Below, piece by piece: positions 18,705 through 31,042 of a stretch of 64,000 bases of DNA. The translations under genes and the position numbers were made by a program. The notes beneath the pieces were generated by a model, which saw nothing but the letters and a program-made list of their open reading frames with translations, ran no database searches and was not told the origin of the DNA. Positions within the stretch are counted from its first letter, which is position 1; the number at the start of each line of letters is the position of its first letter. This stretch comes from Planctomycetaceae bacterium (GTDB lineage: Bacteria; Planctomycetota; Planctomycetia; Pirellulales; Lacipirellulaceae), in the NCBI GenBank assembly GCA_002702655.1, contig PABB01000056.1, positions 124,001-188,000 of the forward strand. Direction: 5' to 3'.

Positions 18705-19535
18705 ATGTCCTCATACACGCAGTCTCTCCAACGTCATCTGGCCGCCTACAAGGCGTCGCGTCTAGGCGTCAAGGAGTCCGGAACCTTCGTACGCAACGGC
18801 CGGGAACGCCATTACGCCCACATCCTGCCAAAGGAACTTCGTTGGCTGAATGTCCTAGAGCAAATTCGAACGGAGGTGCGCGAGTACCTTGAGCTTCATC
18901 CCGAAGTGAAATCGCACAAGTACTTCCATCACCTCAACTCGTCCCAGGCGTTCGCCATCAACTTGTTCTTCCCGTACTTCGAGCAAGGTGCCCCAAGTGC
19001 GCTTCTACAAGCGATGGGGCTCTCAGGCGAGTTTGCTGGCTGGCAGCCCGAGCACATCGCCGATATTTCGGAGGGCACGAACGTTGATGTCATGTGGCAC
19101 GCGCCAAGCGGAGCGAAGACCTACTGCGAAGTGAAGCTCTCCGAACAAGAGTTTGGGGTGGCACGGGACGATCGCCGGCACCGCCAGAAGCTTGACGAGA
19201 TCTACAAGCCAGTGCTCTTCGGTCAGTGCGCGCCGGAGCTGCTGGAGCCACGGATTTTCTTTGCCCACTACCAATTGCTCCGCAACGTGTGGCTCGCGGC
19301 GCGCGAACCCGACGCGTCAGTCGTGTTCCTTGCTCCCAGAGCGAATACGGCGCTTTGGAGCCAACTCAACCCGTTCATCAAGCAGTTGGCACCGTCGCTC
19401 AGGCGCCGGGTTCACGCAGTGGCAATCGAAGATGTTCTCGCCCAGCTCGTGTCGTCCCAGAAAGTCCCTCCGCAGCTTGCTTGGTATGCACTCCTCCTGC
19501 AAGAGAAGTACGTTGTTTCGAGCGCTGCTGGCTAA
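18705..19535 (+). CDS. PD-(D/E)XK nuclease-like protein (PGN_0703-type)
   Basis: A 276-residue protein that looks like the PGN_0703-type family of predicted restriction-like endonucleases. The core shows GTNVDVMW (Asp128), then YCEVKLSEQEFG with Glu142-x-Lys144, the D...ExK arrangement, with hydrophobic strands on both sides; the HLNSSQAFAINLFFPYF segment at 76-93 is typical for that family in my recollection. No methyltransferase lies next to it. Base composition is visibly less G+C-rich than the flanking genes and the gene follows a repeat-rich island, which suggests acquisition by transfer. Possible role in defence is inference. Confidence 0.68.
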   Translation: MSSYTQSLQRHLAAYKASRLGVKESGTFVRNGRERHYAHILPKELRWLNVLEQIRTEVREYLELHPEVKSHKYFHHLNSSQAFAINLFFPYFEQGAPSALLQAMGLSGEFAGWQPEHIADISEGTNVDVMWHAPSGAKTYCEVKLSEQEFGVARDDRRHRQKLDEIYKPVLFGQCAPELLEPRIFFAHYQLLRNVWLAAREPDASVVFLAPRANTALWSQLNPFIKQLAPSLRRRVHAVAIEDVLAQLVSSQKVPPQLAWYALLLQEKYVVSSAAG

Positions 19536-19824
19536 CCCTTCGCTGGAGACGACTCGCACCGGCATGGCACTTGGCCTACCTCCTGGAGTGGTTCATCATC
19601 CATCCGGCGGGCCAAGCGCCATTCCGGCGCTCGCGCCTCAGCTCAAACGTTCATCTGCACGTTGGTAGCCCGTGAACTAACAGCGGCGTGCCCAACCTCA
19701 GCGACTTGTGCCCAGTTTTTCGCAGGGTCGGCGTGAAACACCTGCGCACTCCGCGCGCCCGCGAAACGCCCGATCCCGCCGGGGGGCAACCCCCACGTGC
19801 GATCGCGTTATGGCGACGGCGTCG

Positions 19825-21102
19825 CTACTCCGACGGCGGTTCCGCCGAGCGCTGCTCCGGCGCGGCCGCGGTTTCCGGCGTTGCCTCGGCTTGCGGCACG
19901 CCGGTGACCGGGTCGTCGGTCAATTGCGGGACGCGCGGTTCGGGGGCGTTGGCGTCGAACGCGATTTCGTTGGTTTCGGTGGCGTCGACCAACCGTCGCA
20001 TCAGCAGGTAGAGCCCCACGCCGGCCGACCAGAAGTAGCCGATGGCGAACGCCGACCCGGCGGCCAGCAGCACGTTGCTCCAGAATTGCATGCCGGCCGC
20101 GGCGATGGTCAGCATGGCCCCGGCGTCGGTCTCCGTGTCGGCGGCCACAGCGGCCAACTGCTGCATGCGCGCCGCGCCAGCGCCCCAGGCGACGCCAAAC
20201 TCCGCCCCCGCGACCAGCCAGTTGACCAGCAGTACCACCAGCGTTTCGGCCAGCAACCCCAGCAGCGACGCCACCGCCACGTAGAACGTGAGATGCAGCG
20301 GCCGTGAAAACCCGTACGCCCATGCGCGGCTCAGCGCGTCGAAGGCGTCGGTCCGTTCCACCGCGGCCGTGGCCCACATGAACGGCACGCCGATCAGATG
20401 CAGCAGGGCCAAACCGGCCGCCAAAGCGCCGAAGGCCAACGCCACGAACCACAGCGCGCCGCCGACCGCCGCCAGGAAATCCAATCGCATCAGCAAACCG
20501 GCGATCCACAGCGGCACGCCGGCGCCGACGATCAAACAGAAGGAAAAGGTCGGCGCCCCCGCGGTCGACGTCCACCGCGTCACCGCGGCGCGGAGCGCTT
20601 CGATCGGGCCGATCGTCTCGCCCCGAGTGAGGTACAGCGCCGCGATCCGCGCGATCGCCCCGCCGAACAGCGCCCATACGGCAATCGTCCACGTGCCCGC
20701 CAGTAGAAAGCCGATGAGCTGCCGCCACCCCTCGGCCGCCACCAGCCGGGTGAGCGGCTGAATCGCCCACGCCCACGCCCGCGCCAGCGGGCCGACCCAA
20801 GGCCGCTCGGCCAGCGGCACGTACAGCTGCCCGCGCGGCGGCGGTTCCGAGAACTCCAGAACGGGCGGCTCGGTGGAAAACAGCGGCGCCGGCGCGGTCA
20901 ACTCGGCGAACGACGGCCCCGGGTCCGGGTGCGTCACCGCCGCGTCGATCACTCGCCAACCCAAATGCACCGCCCACATGCCCAGCATCGCCAGCACGAT
21001 CACGCGGACCATCAACGCGACCCGCGCGGCTCGCACCAGCAGCAGCCAGGGGCAGATCTCTTGCCAGCGAACGGTGTGAACAACTCCGGCGGGCGTGGAC
21101 AT
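19825..21102 (-). CDS. Multi-pass membrane protein of unknown function
   Basis: About 425 aa from ATG 21102 (MSTPAGVVHTVRWQEICPW). Predicted membrane segments near residues 25-50, 140-165, 200-260 (two or three), 280-305 and 355-375, with a cytosolic or periplasmic loop rich in Pro and a C-terminal Pro/Glu/Ala tail. I do not recognise a catalytic motif. Similar long membrane proteins follow chaperone and zinc-ribbon genes in planctomycetes, but I cannot name a family. An earlier ATG at 21159 would add 19 residues. It is last in the leftward series dnaJ-grpE-fmdB-yacG. Confidence 0.65.
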   Translation of the reverse strand: MSTPAGVVHTVRWQEICPWLLLVRAARVALMVRVIVLAMLGMWAVHLGWRVIDAAVTHPDPGPSFAELTAPAPLFSTEPPVLEFSEPPPRGQLYVPLAERPWVGPLARAWAWAIQPLTRLVAAEGWRQLIGFLLAGTWTIAVWALFGGAIARIAALYLTRGETIGPIEALRAAVTRWTSTAGAPTFSFCLIVGAGVPLWIAGLLMRLDFLAAVGGALWFVALAFGALAAGLALLHLIGVPFMWATAAVERTDAFDALSRAWAYGFSRPLHLTFYVAVASLLGLLAETLVVLLVNWLVAGAEFGVAWGAGAARMQQLAAVAADTETDAGAMLTIAAAGMQFWSNVLLAAGSAFAIGYFWSAGVGLYLLMRRLVDATETNEIAFDANAPEPRVPQLTDDPVTGVPQAEATPETAAAPEQRSAEPPSE

Positions 21103-21213
21103 GGTCGACAAAGCCAGGGAAACGACGCGACGAACGAAACAAAAAAAGGCGGCTGCCACCCGCAGGTCGCAACCGCCGTATTGTAATCGCCCAAGCTGCC
21201 TGTGACAGCCGGG

Positions 21214-21402
21214 CTACGTTTCCTCGCCGTTGAGCCACGGGGGATCGGGCCGCTCGTCCGCCTCGGGGTCGGGCACGGCCGGCAGCGAGTGGCTCTCGTC
21301 CAGCCAGCGGCCCAGATCAATCAGCCGGCACCGCTCGCTACAGAACGGCATCGCCTCGCTGGTTGCCGGATCGAAATCGTTCTCGCACGTGGGGCACCGC
21401 AT
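21214..21402 (-). CDS. yacG: DNA gyrase inhibitor YacG-type zinc protein
   Basis: A 62-residue protein with the YacG zinc finger: Cys3-x2-Cys6 and Cys21-x3-Cys25 (MRCPTC ... FCSERCR), then LIDLGRWLDE and an acidic Pro-rich tail. YacG of E. coli binds GyrB and inhibits gyrase; whether this homologue does so is unknown. It starts 6 bases after the stop of the FmdB-like gene, hence likely co-translated with it. Confidence 0.88.
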   Translation of the reverse strand: MRCPTCENDFDPATSEAMPFCSERCRLIDLGRWLDESHSLPAVPDPEADERPDPPWLNGEET

Positions 21403-21408
21403 GGCCGA

Positions 21409-21741
21409 CTACTTCTGCTTGTCCTTGCTCGAACTGCTGCCGCTGGCCCCGCCGTCTTTCTTGGCCGAGCCGCCGCTGTCGGACTTCTTCCTCGCGTCCT
21501 TCGCCTCGCCGTCGGAGGAGGACTTCTTGTCCTTCTCGGCCGCCTGCTTGTACGAGTCGCTGCGGTAGTCGGTTTGGTAGAACCCCGAGCCCTTGAAGAC
21601 CACGGCCGCGCCCGTGCCGAACAGCCGCCGCAGCTTCGGCTTCTTGCACTCGGGGCACTTGCGCTTCACCGGCTCGGAGATCGACTGAAACAGCTCGAAC
21701 TCGTGGCCGCACGCGTCGCATTCGTAGTCGTAGGTGGGCAT
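21409..21741 (-). CDS. FmdB-type zinc ribbon protein
   Basis: 110 aa. The N-terminal half MPTYDYECDACGHEFELFQS ... KCPECKK is the FmdB/CxxC_CxxC_SSSS zinc ribbon with four Cys. The C-terminal half is a low-complexity Lys/Ser/Asp/Gly tail. Family members were named after a regulator of formamidase but most have no proven role. It sits immediately before yacG and about 170 bp after grpE in a leftward series. Confidence 0.85.
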   Translation of the reverse strand: MPTYDYECDACGHEFELFQSISEPVKRKCPECKKPKLRRLFGTGAAVVFKGSGFYQTDYRSDSYKQAAEKDKKSSSDGEAKDARKKSDSGGSAKKDGGASGSSSSKDKQK

Positions 21742-21908
21742 GGGGAAAGTCTGATGTGAGATGTGAGATTGTTATTCGATCGCCAACCAAGTCGCAAAAC
21801 AAACTCCGTCTTAGCGGCGGCGGCCACGCCGCATCGCATAATTGTCAGTCGGCACGAGGCGACAGGCAATCACCGATCACTGGTAACCGGTCACCGGTAA
21901 CTCCTCTC

Positions 21909-22523
21909 TCACCCCCCCGGCCCCGACGACACGATCACCTGTGACGGCCGCACCACGCGGTCGTGCATGCGGTACCCCGTTTGCGTGACCATCGTCACGT
22001 GCCCCGCCGGCACGTCGTCGGACGGTTGCTGCAGGATCGCCTCGTGGAATTGCGGGTCGAATGGCTCGCCTTCGGCGGCGATCTCCTCGCACTTGTGCTG
22101 ACTGAGGATCGTGAGCAGTTGCTGTCGAACCAGGCGAAATCCGTCCAGCAAGTTGCCGGCCGAGTCGTCCTTCTCGGCCGCCTCGATCGCCCGATCGATG
22201 TTGTCGAGGACCGGCAGCAGGTCGCGTACGACAGGCAGCGCCGCGTAGCGGTGCGTGTCGGCCAGCTCGCGCGACGTGCGCCCCCGCAGGTTTTCCATCT
22301 CCGCCTGCAGTCGCAGCGCGCGATCCCGCGCGGCGGCGAGTTCCTGCTGCACGTCGCCCGCGTCCGCCGAGGCGCTGCCGTCGGCCGGCGTTGCCGCGTC
22401 CGCAGCCTCAGCGGCTGCCGCGGTCTCCGCGGCGATTTGGTCCGAGTCGAACTGGCCGCCCAATTCGACGCCATCGTCGGCCGATTCATCGGGGCCGTTC
22501 GTGTGGCTCTTCGCTGACATCAA
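21909..22523 (-). CDS. grpE: Nucleotide exchange factor GrpE
   Basis: Releases ADP from DnaK. The 204-residue protein has an acidic, Ala-rich N-terminal 60 residues, the long coiled-coil helix (QQELAAARDRALRLQAEMENLRGR), then DLLPVLDNIDRAIEAAE and the C-terminal beta-domain with PFDPQFHEAI and HDRVVRPSQVIVSSG, family landmarks. It begins 16 bases after the dnaJ stop, so dnaJ-grpE is an operon. dnaK is not in this window. Confidence 0.95.
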   Translation of the reverse strand: MMSAKSHTNGPDESADDGVELGGQFDSDQIAAETAAAAEAADAATPADGSASADAGDVQQELAAARDRALRLQAEMENLRGRTSRELADTHRYAALPVVRDLLPVLDNIDRAIEAAEKDDSAGNLLDGFRLVRQQLLTILSQHKCEEIAAEGEPFDPQFHEAILQQPSDDVPAGHVTMVTQTGYRMHDRVVRPSQVIVSSGPGG

Positions 22524-22539
22524 TGCCTTGCTCCTCGCT

Positions 22540-23667
22540 TCACGACTCTTCGTCTTGTACGAAGTATTCCTTCAGCTTTTCCAAAAACGTCTTGCGGTGC
22601 GGCGCGACGTGCTTTTGTTCCAACTCGGCGAGCTGTCGCAGCAGAGTTTCTTCCTCCGGCGACAACTTCTTGGGCACGTCGATCGTCACTTCCACATGCA
22701 AATCGCCCTTGCCCATGTGCCGCGGGTCGGGCAGCCCCTTGCCGCGCAGGCGGAACACGTCGCCCGATTGCGTGCCGGGCGACACGTCGATCTCGGCCCG
22801 CCCGCCCAGCGTCGGCACCTCCAACCGCGTTCCCAGCGCCGCCTGCGAGAACGTGATCGGCATCCGCAGGATCAGGTGCTGGCCCTCGCGCTCGAACAAT
22901 TCGTGTTCTTTGACATGGATCACGCAGTAACAATCGCCCGGCGGGCCGCCGTTGGGGCTCGGCTCGCCGTGGCCGGTCATGCGGATCTGCATGCCGTCGT
23001 CGATCCCCGCGGGAATCTTGACCTCGGCCTCGGCCTCGTGCAGTTGGCGACCCTTGCCGCGGCAATCCCGACAGGGGTCGGACACGGCCGAGCCCTCGCC
23101 GTGACACGCGGGGCAAGTCGTTTGCATCCGCACGATGCCCGCCTGCTGAATCACCTGCCCGTGCCCGCCGCAGTAGCTGCAGGTCTCGCGCGAGCTGCCC
23201 GGCGCGGCGCCGCTGCCGCTGCACGTTTCGCACACTTCGTGCCGCTGGAAGTGCACCGTCTTCGTCACGCCGACGGCCGCTTCTTCCAGCGTGAGGGTGG
23301 TCTCGCAGCGAACGTCCCGACCCTTGCGCACCCGCCGACTGCGTCCCCGCCCGCCGAACAAGTCGCCAAACAGGTCGCCGAACGCGCCGAAAATGTCCTC
23401 CACGTCGGCAAACCCGCCGCCTCCGCCGCCCGCGGCGCCGTTCACCCCCGCGTGGCCGAAGCGATCGTAGCGGGCCCGCTTCTCCGAGTCGTGCAGCACT
23501 TCGAACGCTTCGCTGCACTCCTTGAACCGCGCGATCGCTTCTTCGTCGCCCGGGTTCTTGTCCGGGTGATACTTCACGGCGAGCTTCCGGTACGCCGAGG
23601 CAATCGTCGTGCCGTCAGCATCCCGGTTGACGCCGAGAATCTCGTAGTAATCGCGGGTCGTGGCCAT
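22540..23667 (-). CDS. dnaJ: Chaperone protein DnaJ (class A Hsp40)
   Basis: Co-chaperone that delivers unfolded proteins to DnaK and stimulates its ATPase. 375 aa with J domain (HPD at 34-36), Gly-rich linker, a zinc domain with four motifs (CETCSGSG, CSYCGGHG, CPACHGEG, CRDCRGKG), and the C-terminal substrate domain ending EYFVQDEES. Immediately followed by grpE. A palindromic repeat and a possible small gene separate it from groEL upstream. Confidence 0.96.
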   Translation of the reverse strand: MATTRDYYEILGVNRDADGTTIASAYRKLAVKYHPDKNPGDEEAIARFKECSEAFEVLHDSEKRARYDRFGHAGVNGAAGGGGGGFADVEDIFGAFGDLFGDLFGGRGRSRRVRKGRDVRCETTLTLEEAAVGVTKTVHFQRHEVCETCSGSGAAPGSSRETCSYCGGHGQVIQQAGIVRMQTTCPACHGEGSAVSDPCRDCRGKGRQLHEAEAEVKIPAGIDDGMQIRMTGHGEPSPNGGPPGDCYCVIHVKEHELFEREGQHLILRMPITFSQAALGTRLEVPTLGGRAEIDVSPGTQSGDVFRLRGKGLPDPRHMGKGDLHVEVTIDVPKKLSPEEETLLRQLAELEQKHVAPHRKTFLEKLKEYFVQDEES

Positions 23668-23798
23668 GGAACCCAGTCCGTGGTCCGTGGTGAGTGGTCA
23701 GTTGTCGGGGCGTTGGGCCCGTTCCTGTCCCCTCCCCCTGATGGGGAGGGTTAGGGAGGGGTGATCAGCAGCAGTGTGTCGGTCAACTCGGAGTCTGA

Positions 23799-24113
23799 TC
23801 AGCAAGCAGCAGCATCAATGTGCAGAGTTTCATCTTCCCACCAGCACCAGCCGCCTACGTCGACCTGTGGGAGCATCGCATCCCAATCAATCTCGCCAAG
23901 ATCGCGTGGTTGACGTCCGCGAATATGCACTACGAATTCTCGCTTGTTGCAGTCTCTTCCGTCGACGAATCCAACCACCCCATGAATCGTCGAGTCAATC
24001 CTGTGGAACTGGTACCGTTTTGGCTGGAACCAGTCGCACCAACCCAAGCCCGCTGTCGCGGAAGCTTGATTAACGCGAAACTGCAGTTGTCCCCAGAACT
24101 CGCCTTCGCTCAT
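23799..24113 (-). CDS. Hypothetical protein, 104 aa
   Basis: Begins MSEGEFWGQLQFRVNQA and contains GWCDWFQPKRYQF and GEIDWDAMLPQVDVGGWCWW. This pattern (E-FW-xLEFR ... WCD-F-P ... IDW..LLP) resembles a bacterial hypothetical family I have seen in many genomes, so I prefer this strand over the overlapping plus-strand frame of 141 codons at 23820-24245. Function unknown. Composition is lower in G+C than neighbours. It lies between groEL1 and dnaJ on the same strand. Confidence 0.5.
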   Translation of the reverse strand: MSEGEFWGQLQFRVNQASATAGLGWCDWFQPKRYQFHRIDSTIHGVVGFVDGRDCNKREFVVHIRGRQPRDLGEIDWDAMLPQVDVGGWCWWEDETLHIDAAAC

Positions 24114-24222
24114 TCACTGTCGCATTTAGGTTTCGATCAACGCTGCGGTCGACCATCAATCTTCCCTGGAGAACAAACCGGGCCACGCGCCTCGCGACGG
24201 TGGCCCGGCGTCATTTTCCATC

Positions 24223-24290
24223 GTAGGTCAGGCTTTCCAGCCTGACAGCGTCGCTGGCCGGGGCAAGTCAGGCTGGAAAGCCTGACCTAC
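24223..24290. repeat. Inverted repeat, GTAGGTCAGGCTTTCC family, copy 2
   Basis: Arms 24223-24246 and 24267-24290 are perfect 24-bp complements and identical to those at 14262-14322; the loop (20 bases) differs. It ends 6 bases before the groEL1 stop codon, a position fitting a terminator or a 3' mRNA hairpin. Confidence 0.92.
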
Positions 24291-24296
24291 GCGCCG

Positions 24297-25916
<1,620 letters not shown>

Positions 25917-25982
25917 ATTTGGGATTCCCTCGTATGCGAGCGTTGAGCGATCAACGCGAATGATTTGGAGTGCTGGTCCGTG

Positions 25983-26063
25983 GTCAGTGGTCCGTTGTCA
26001 GTTGGAGTGTGAAATCAACGACCAACGTTGCTTCCAACCAGCAACTGACAACTGACCACTGAC
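25983..26063. repeat. Inverted repeat between groES and groEL1
   Basis: Arms 25983-26004 and 26042-26063 (gtcagtggtccgttgtcag / ctgacaactgaccactgac) match with one mismatch. It fills much of the 154-bp gap between the two genes. Related phrases (gtggtcagttgtcgg) occur upstream of dnaJ near 23680-23710. Confidence 0.8.
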
Positions 26064-26070
26064 GTCGGCG

Positions 26071-26370
26071 CTAGCCGACAACTTTCGCCAGGATGTCCCC
26101 CTCGCGGAGGATCTTGTACTCGTCGCCGTCGACTTCCACTTCCGAGCCGCCGTACTTGCCGTAGATCACCTCGTCGCCGACGGCCACGGACAGTTCGCCG
26201 CGGTTGCCGCTGTCCAGCAGCTTGCCGGCGCCGACCGCCACGACCTTGCCGCGCTGCGGCTTCTCGCGGGCCGCATCGGGCAGCACGATCCCGCCGGCGG
26301 TGACCTCCTCGGCCTCCAGCGGCTTGACAACGACACGATCATCCAGAGGACGGAGTTTGATTTTGGCCAT
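26071..26370 (-). CDS. groES: Co-chaperonin GroES
   Basis: 10-kDa heptameric lid of GroEL, 99 aa: [31 protein letters not shown] is the typical N-terminus with the mobile loop, and [19 protein letters not shown] the C-terminus. It lies between the two groEL genes on the same strand. No CIRCE operator is visible near it. Confidence 0.96.
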   Translation of the reverse strand: MAKIKLRPLDDRVVVKPLEAEEVTAGGIVLPDAAREKPQRGKVVAVGAGKLLDSGNRGELSVAVGDEVIYGKYGGSEVEVDGDEYKILREGDILAKVVG

Positions 26371-26434
26371 ATGAGTGAATCCTTGCTTCGTTGTTTATGC
26401 GTGTTCGATTTCTGCGAATCGATTCGTGTTGATT

Positions 26435-26507
26435 GGCTATCGGCTGTTAGCTTTCGGCTGTCGGCCAGCTACTCGTCTCTCTGGCCGATCGCCGAGAGCC
26501 GATAGCC
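26435..26507. repeat. Inverted repeat between groEL2 and groES
   Basis: Left region 26435-26466 (ggctatcggctgttagc...) pairs imperfectly with 26482-26507 (...gagagccgatagcc). Same family as the arms at 7004-7214. It ends 9 bases before the groEL2 stop. Confidence 0.7.
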
Positions 26508-26516
26508 CCTCTTCTG

Positions 26517-28226
<1,710 letters not shown>

Positions 28227-28908
28227 GAATGGGTCCTCCTGAAGTGGGTCGTAATTGTCTGGTGCGATGAATCAAAGCGCCGCCGGGGGGAGCTGTCGCG
28301 ACGCGGTGGCTAGCCCCCTGGTTCAGGGGCCCCGAGCATCGCGATGGGCCGACCGGCAGATTTTGGCAGCGTCAAAACGGCAGGCGCACCTGCATGTGCC
28401 CGCGTAGAACGCAAGCAGTGTGCCGGAGCGACCGGCTCTGAATGCCATGGCGGCAAAGTCTTTCAGAGAAACAGTTTGCGTCAATCCGCCCTGCGGCGGC
28501 GTCAGCCCGCTCGGGTTGGTCGAACCTGCCAAATTGGCGGAGCGGGGCGGGTTTCACGCAGAGGCGCAAAGACGCAGAGGGCGGATGAGGGGCCCCGACG
28601 ACGGCGCCATGCCCACGCCTGTCCGCAGGTGCGGGCATGCTGCGGCGATGTAGCATGACCACAACGCAAGGCCGTCGCGGGCCGCCAGTTGTTGGCCACC
28701 TTGCGGAAGTCCCTTTGATAGCCGGCGAGCTACGTCTCGCCGCCGAGCGGTTCTTCCTGGCATTCCCCAGCGGCGAGGCGTAGCTCGCCGGCTATTGGGC
28801 ACAAGCAAGCGGAGAGCGCATCGCTTAGAATGCTGCTCCACAGTCGGCTTAACGATCGGCCGCACTGCCCGCCCGCGCCTCCCGCCTCGCTTCCGAAAGA
28901 CCGCGCCC
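28227..28908. other. Divergent intergenic region upstream of groEL2 and the amidohydrolase
   Basis: About 680 bp without a credible gene. It contains the groEL2 ribosome binding site, a short ggggcc-type palindrome near 28310-28335, a planctomycete-style low-information phrase (cacgcagaggcgcaaagacg, 28554-28573) and the inverted repeat at 28718-28795. Confidence 0.6.
28718..28795. repeat. Inverted repeat ATAGCCGGCGAGCTACG, copy 1
   Basis: Arms 28718-28743 and 28770-28795 (26 bp, at most one mismatch). Nearly the same arms occur at 30614-30697, on the other side of the amidohydrolase gene. Confidence 0.9.
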
Positions 28909-30612
28909 ATGCCGCCTCGCACGTTCGATTGCCCGTTGATTCTGTTCGCGCTGGTCACGCTGGCCGGCGTTTGGCCCGCCCGCGGTTTCGCAGCTGAGCG
29001 TCAGCAGCCCGGCGCCACCGTCGTCTACGGCCGCATCTGGACCGGCAACGCCGACCAACCTTGGGCCGAGGCGGTGGCGATTGAGGGCGAGCGGATCGCG
29101 GCCGTCGGCGACCGCGCGGCCGTGCAGGCGTACCGCGATGGCGGCGCGCGCGTGATCGACGCCGGCGACGGGCTCGTCGTGCCGGGGTTGATCGACGCGC
29201 ACATCCACTTCATCACCGGCGGGGCCAACCTCACCTCGGTGCAGCTGCGCGACGCGGCGACGGCCGAGGAGTTTGCCAAACGCATCGGCGAATTTGCCGC
29301 CAAGCTGCCGCCCGGCGAGTGGATCACCGGCGGCGATTGGGATCACACCCTGTGGGGCGGCGAGCTGCCCGACCGGCGATGGATCGACGCGGCCACGCCC
29401 CAGACCCCCGTGTGGCTCAACCGGCTCGATGGCCACATGGCGCTGGCCAACTCCGCAGCGTTGGAGGCGGCCGGCGTGGCGGAAGACGTGGCCGACGTGG
29501 CTGGCGGCGAGATCGTGCGCGACGACGACGGCCGGCTCACCGGCATCCTCAAAGACAACGCGATGACGCTGGTCGACCGCGCCGTGCCGCCGCCCACGCA
29601 GCAAGCGCAGCTCGCGGCGATCGAAGCGGCCGTCGAGTACGTGACTGCTCGCGGCGTCACCGCCGTGCATCACATGGGCACGTGGGACGATCTGGCCGCG
29701 CTGCGGTTGGCCGAGCGACGCGGGCTGCTGGGCGTGCGCGTCTACGCCTGCACGCCGCTGCACGAGTGGCAGCGACTGGCCGAGGAGGTTGCCGAGCAGG
29801 GCCGCGGCACCGACCGCCTGCAAATTGGCGGTCTGAAGGGGTTCGTCGACGGTTCGTTGGGCTCGCACACGGCGGCGTTCTTGGAGCCGTACTCCGACGC
29901 CCCCGCGGGGCGCGGCGTGTTGGTCAATCAGCCTGAGGATCTGCGGCAGTGGACCGTTGACGCCGACGCTGCGGGACTGCAGGTGATGGTCCACGCCATC
30001 GGCGATCGGGCGATTCGCATTCAGTTGGACGCGTTCGAGCAAGCGGCCCAGCAGAACGGCCCCCGCGATCGGCGATTCCGCATCGAACACGCGCAGCACA
30101 TCCACCCCGACGACCTGCCGCGATACGCCGAGCTGGGGGTCATTGCCAGCATGCAGCCGTACCACGCAATCGACGACGGCCGCTGGGCCGAGGGCGTCAT
30201 CGGCGCGGTGCGGTGCGAAACGACCTACGCGTTCCGCTCGCTGCTCGACAGCGGCGCCAAGCTGGCGCTGGGCAGCGATTGGTTCGTGGCGCCGCCCACT
30301 CCGCTGGAGGGAATCTACGCCGCGGTCACCCGCCGCACGCTCGACGGGGCCAACCCCGACGGCTGGGTGCCGGCGCAGAAGATCACAGTGGAAGAAGCCC
30401 TGCGGGCGTACACGCTGGACGCCGCCTACGCGGGGTTCCAGGAAGACAAACTCGGCTCGCTCGAGCCCGGCAAGCTGGCCGACCTGGTCGTTCTGGACCG
30501 CGATCTATTCAAGATCCCGCCGGACGAGATCAACCAGGCACAGGTCGCGGTCACCATCGTCGGCGGGCAGGTCATGTACGAAGCCCACCAGTCCAACGAA
30601 GTCGAGCAGTGA
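28909..30612 (+). CDS. Secreted amidohydrolase, YtcJ-like (amidohydrolase family 3)
   Basis: Metal-dependent hydrolase of unknown substrate, 567 aa. An N-terminal signal peptide (PLILFALVTLAGVWPARGFA, cleavage near residue 28) suggests export. The barrel begins with VPGLIDAHIHF (His98, His100) and carries HAIGDRAI, RIEHAQHIHP and a late LGSDWFVAPPTPLEGIYAAVTR (the metal Asp region), as in YtcJ/LAF3-type proteins. ATG 28909 is chosen because it starts exactly before the signal peptide; the frame upstream reaches 28795 through the inverted repeat. Flanked on both sides by copies of one inverted repeat. Confidence 0.88.
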   Translation: MPPRTFDCPLILFALVTLAGVWPARGFAAERQQPGATVVYGRIWTGNADQPWAEAVAIEGERIAAVGDRAAVQAYRDGGARVIDAGDGLVVPGLIDAHIHFITGGANLTSVQLRDAATAEEFAKRIGEFAAKLPPGEWITGGDWDHTLWGGELPDRRWIDAATPQTPVWLNRLDGHMALANSAALEAAGVAEDVADVAGGEIVRDDDGRLTGILKDNAMTLVDRAVPPPTQQAQLAAIEAAVEYVTARGVTAVHHMGTWDDLAALRLAERRGLLGVRVYACTPLHEWQRLAEEVAEQGRGTDRLQIGGLKGFVDGSLGSHTAAFLEPYSDAPAGRGVLVNQPEDLRQWTVDADAAGLQVMVHAIGDRAIRIQLDAFEQAAQQNGPRDRRFRIEHAQHIHPDDLPRYAELGVIASMQPYHAIDDGRWAEGVIGAVRCETTYAFRSLLDSGAKLALGSDWFVAPPTPLEGIYAAVTRRTLDGANPDGWVPAQKITVEEALRAYTLDAAYAGFQEDKLGSLEPGKLADLVVLDRDLFKIPPDEINQAQVAVTIVGGQVMYEAHQSNEVEQ

Positions 30613-30613
30613 T

Positions 30614-30697
30614 ATAGCCGGCGAGCTACGCCTCGCCGCCGAACGGTACGCAGACATTCCGCCACACAACAGCGGCGAGACGTAGCTCGCCGGCTAT
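30614..30697. repeat. Inverted repeat ATAGCCGGCGAGCTACG, copy 2
   Basis: Arms 30614-30639 and 30672-30697 are 26-bp complements with one mismatch and start 2 bases after the amidohydrolase stop. Arms agree with copy 1 at 28718-28795; loops differ. Confidence 0.9.
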
Positions 30698-31042
30698 TGA
30701 ACTCCCGCGGTGCATGCGTGCGGCGCGAATGCGCCGCCCGAGGCGTCCACTTGCGCCGTGAGATTCTCGTGGAAAATGCGCCACGGCTTCTGTTAGAACA
30801 GCGCTGCCGGAGATTCCATCGCCGACGAGGTCGGGGCAGCGCGATGCGGGACTCGACAGAGCCGCGACTTTTGCACGCCAAGCGGGACTTTTGCTCGCAG
30901 ATCGGCGGTCGGTGGAAGTTGAGCGTCGGGCGCAAGTCGCGATCAGTCAACAACTACGGCAGCGCGACGCGGCGCCCGGCGGGGGAGTTTTTCTTTGCTA
31001 TTTCGTAGTTTTGCTCACGAGCAAGAGTGCAAAACGCTCGCG

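Noticed and set aside
23820-24245. Plus-strand 141-codon frame overlapping the 104-aa minus-strand gene
   Set aside because: Less protein-like, and its end runs into the inverted repeat.
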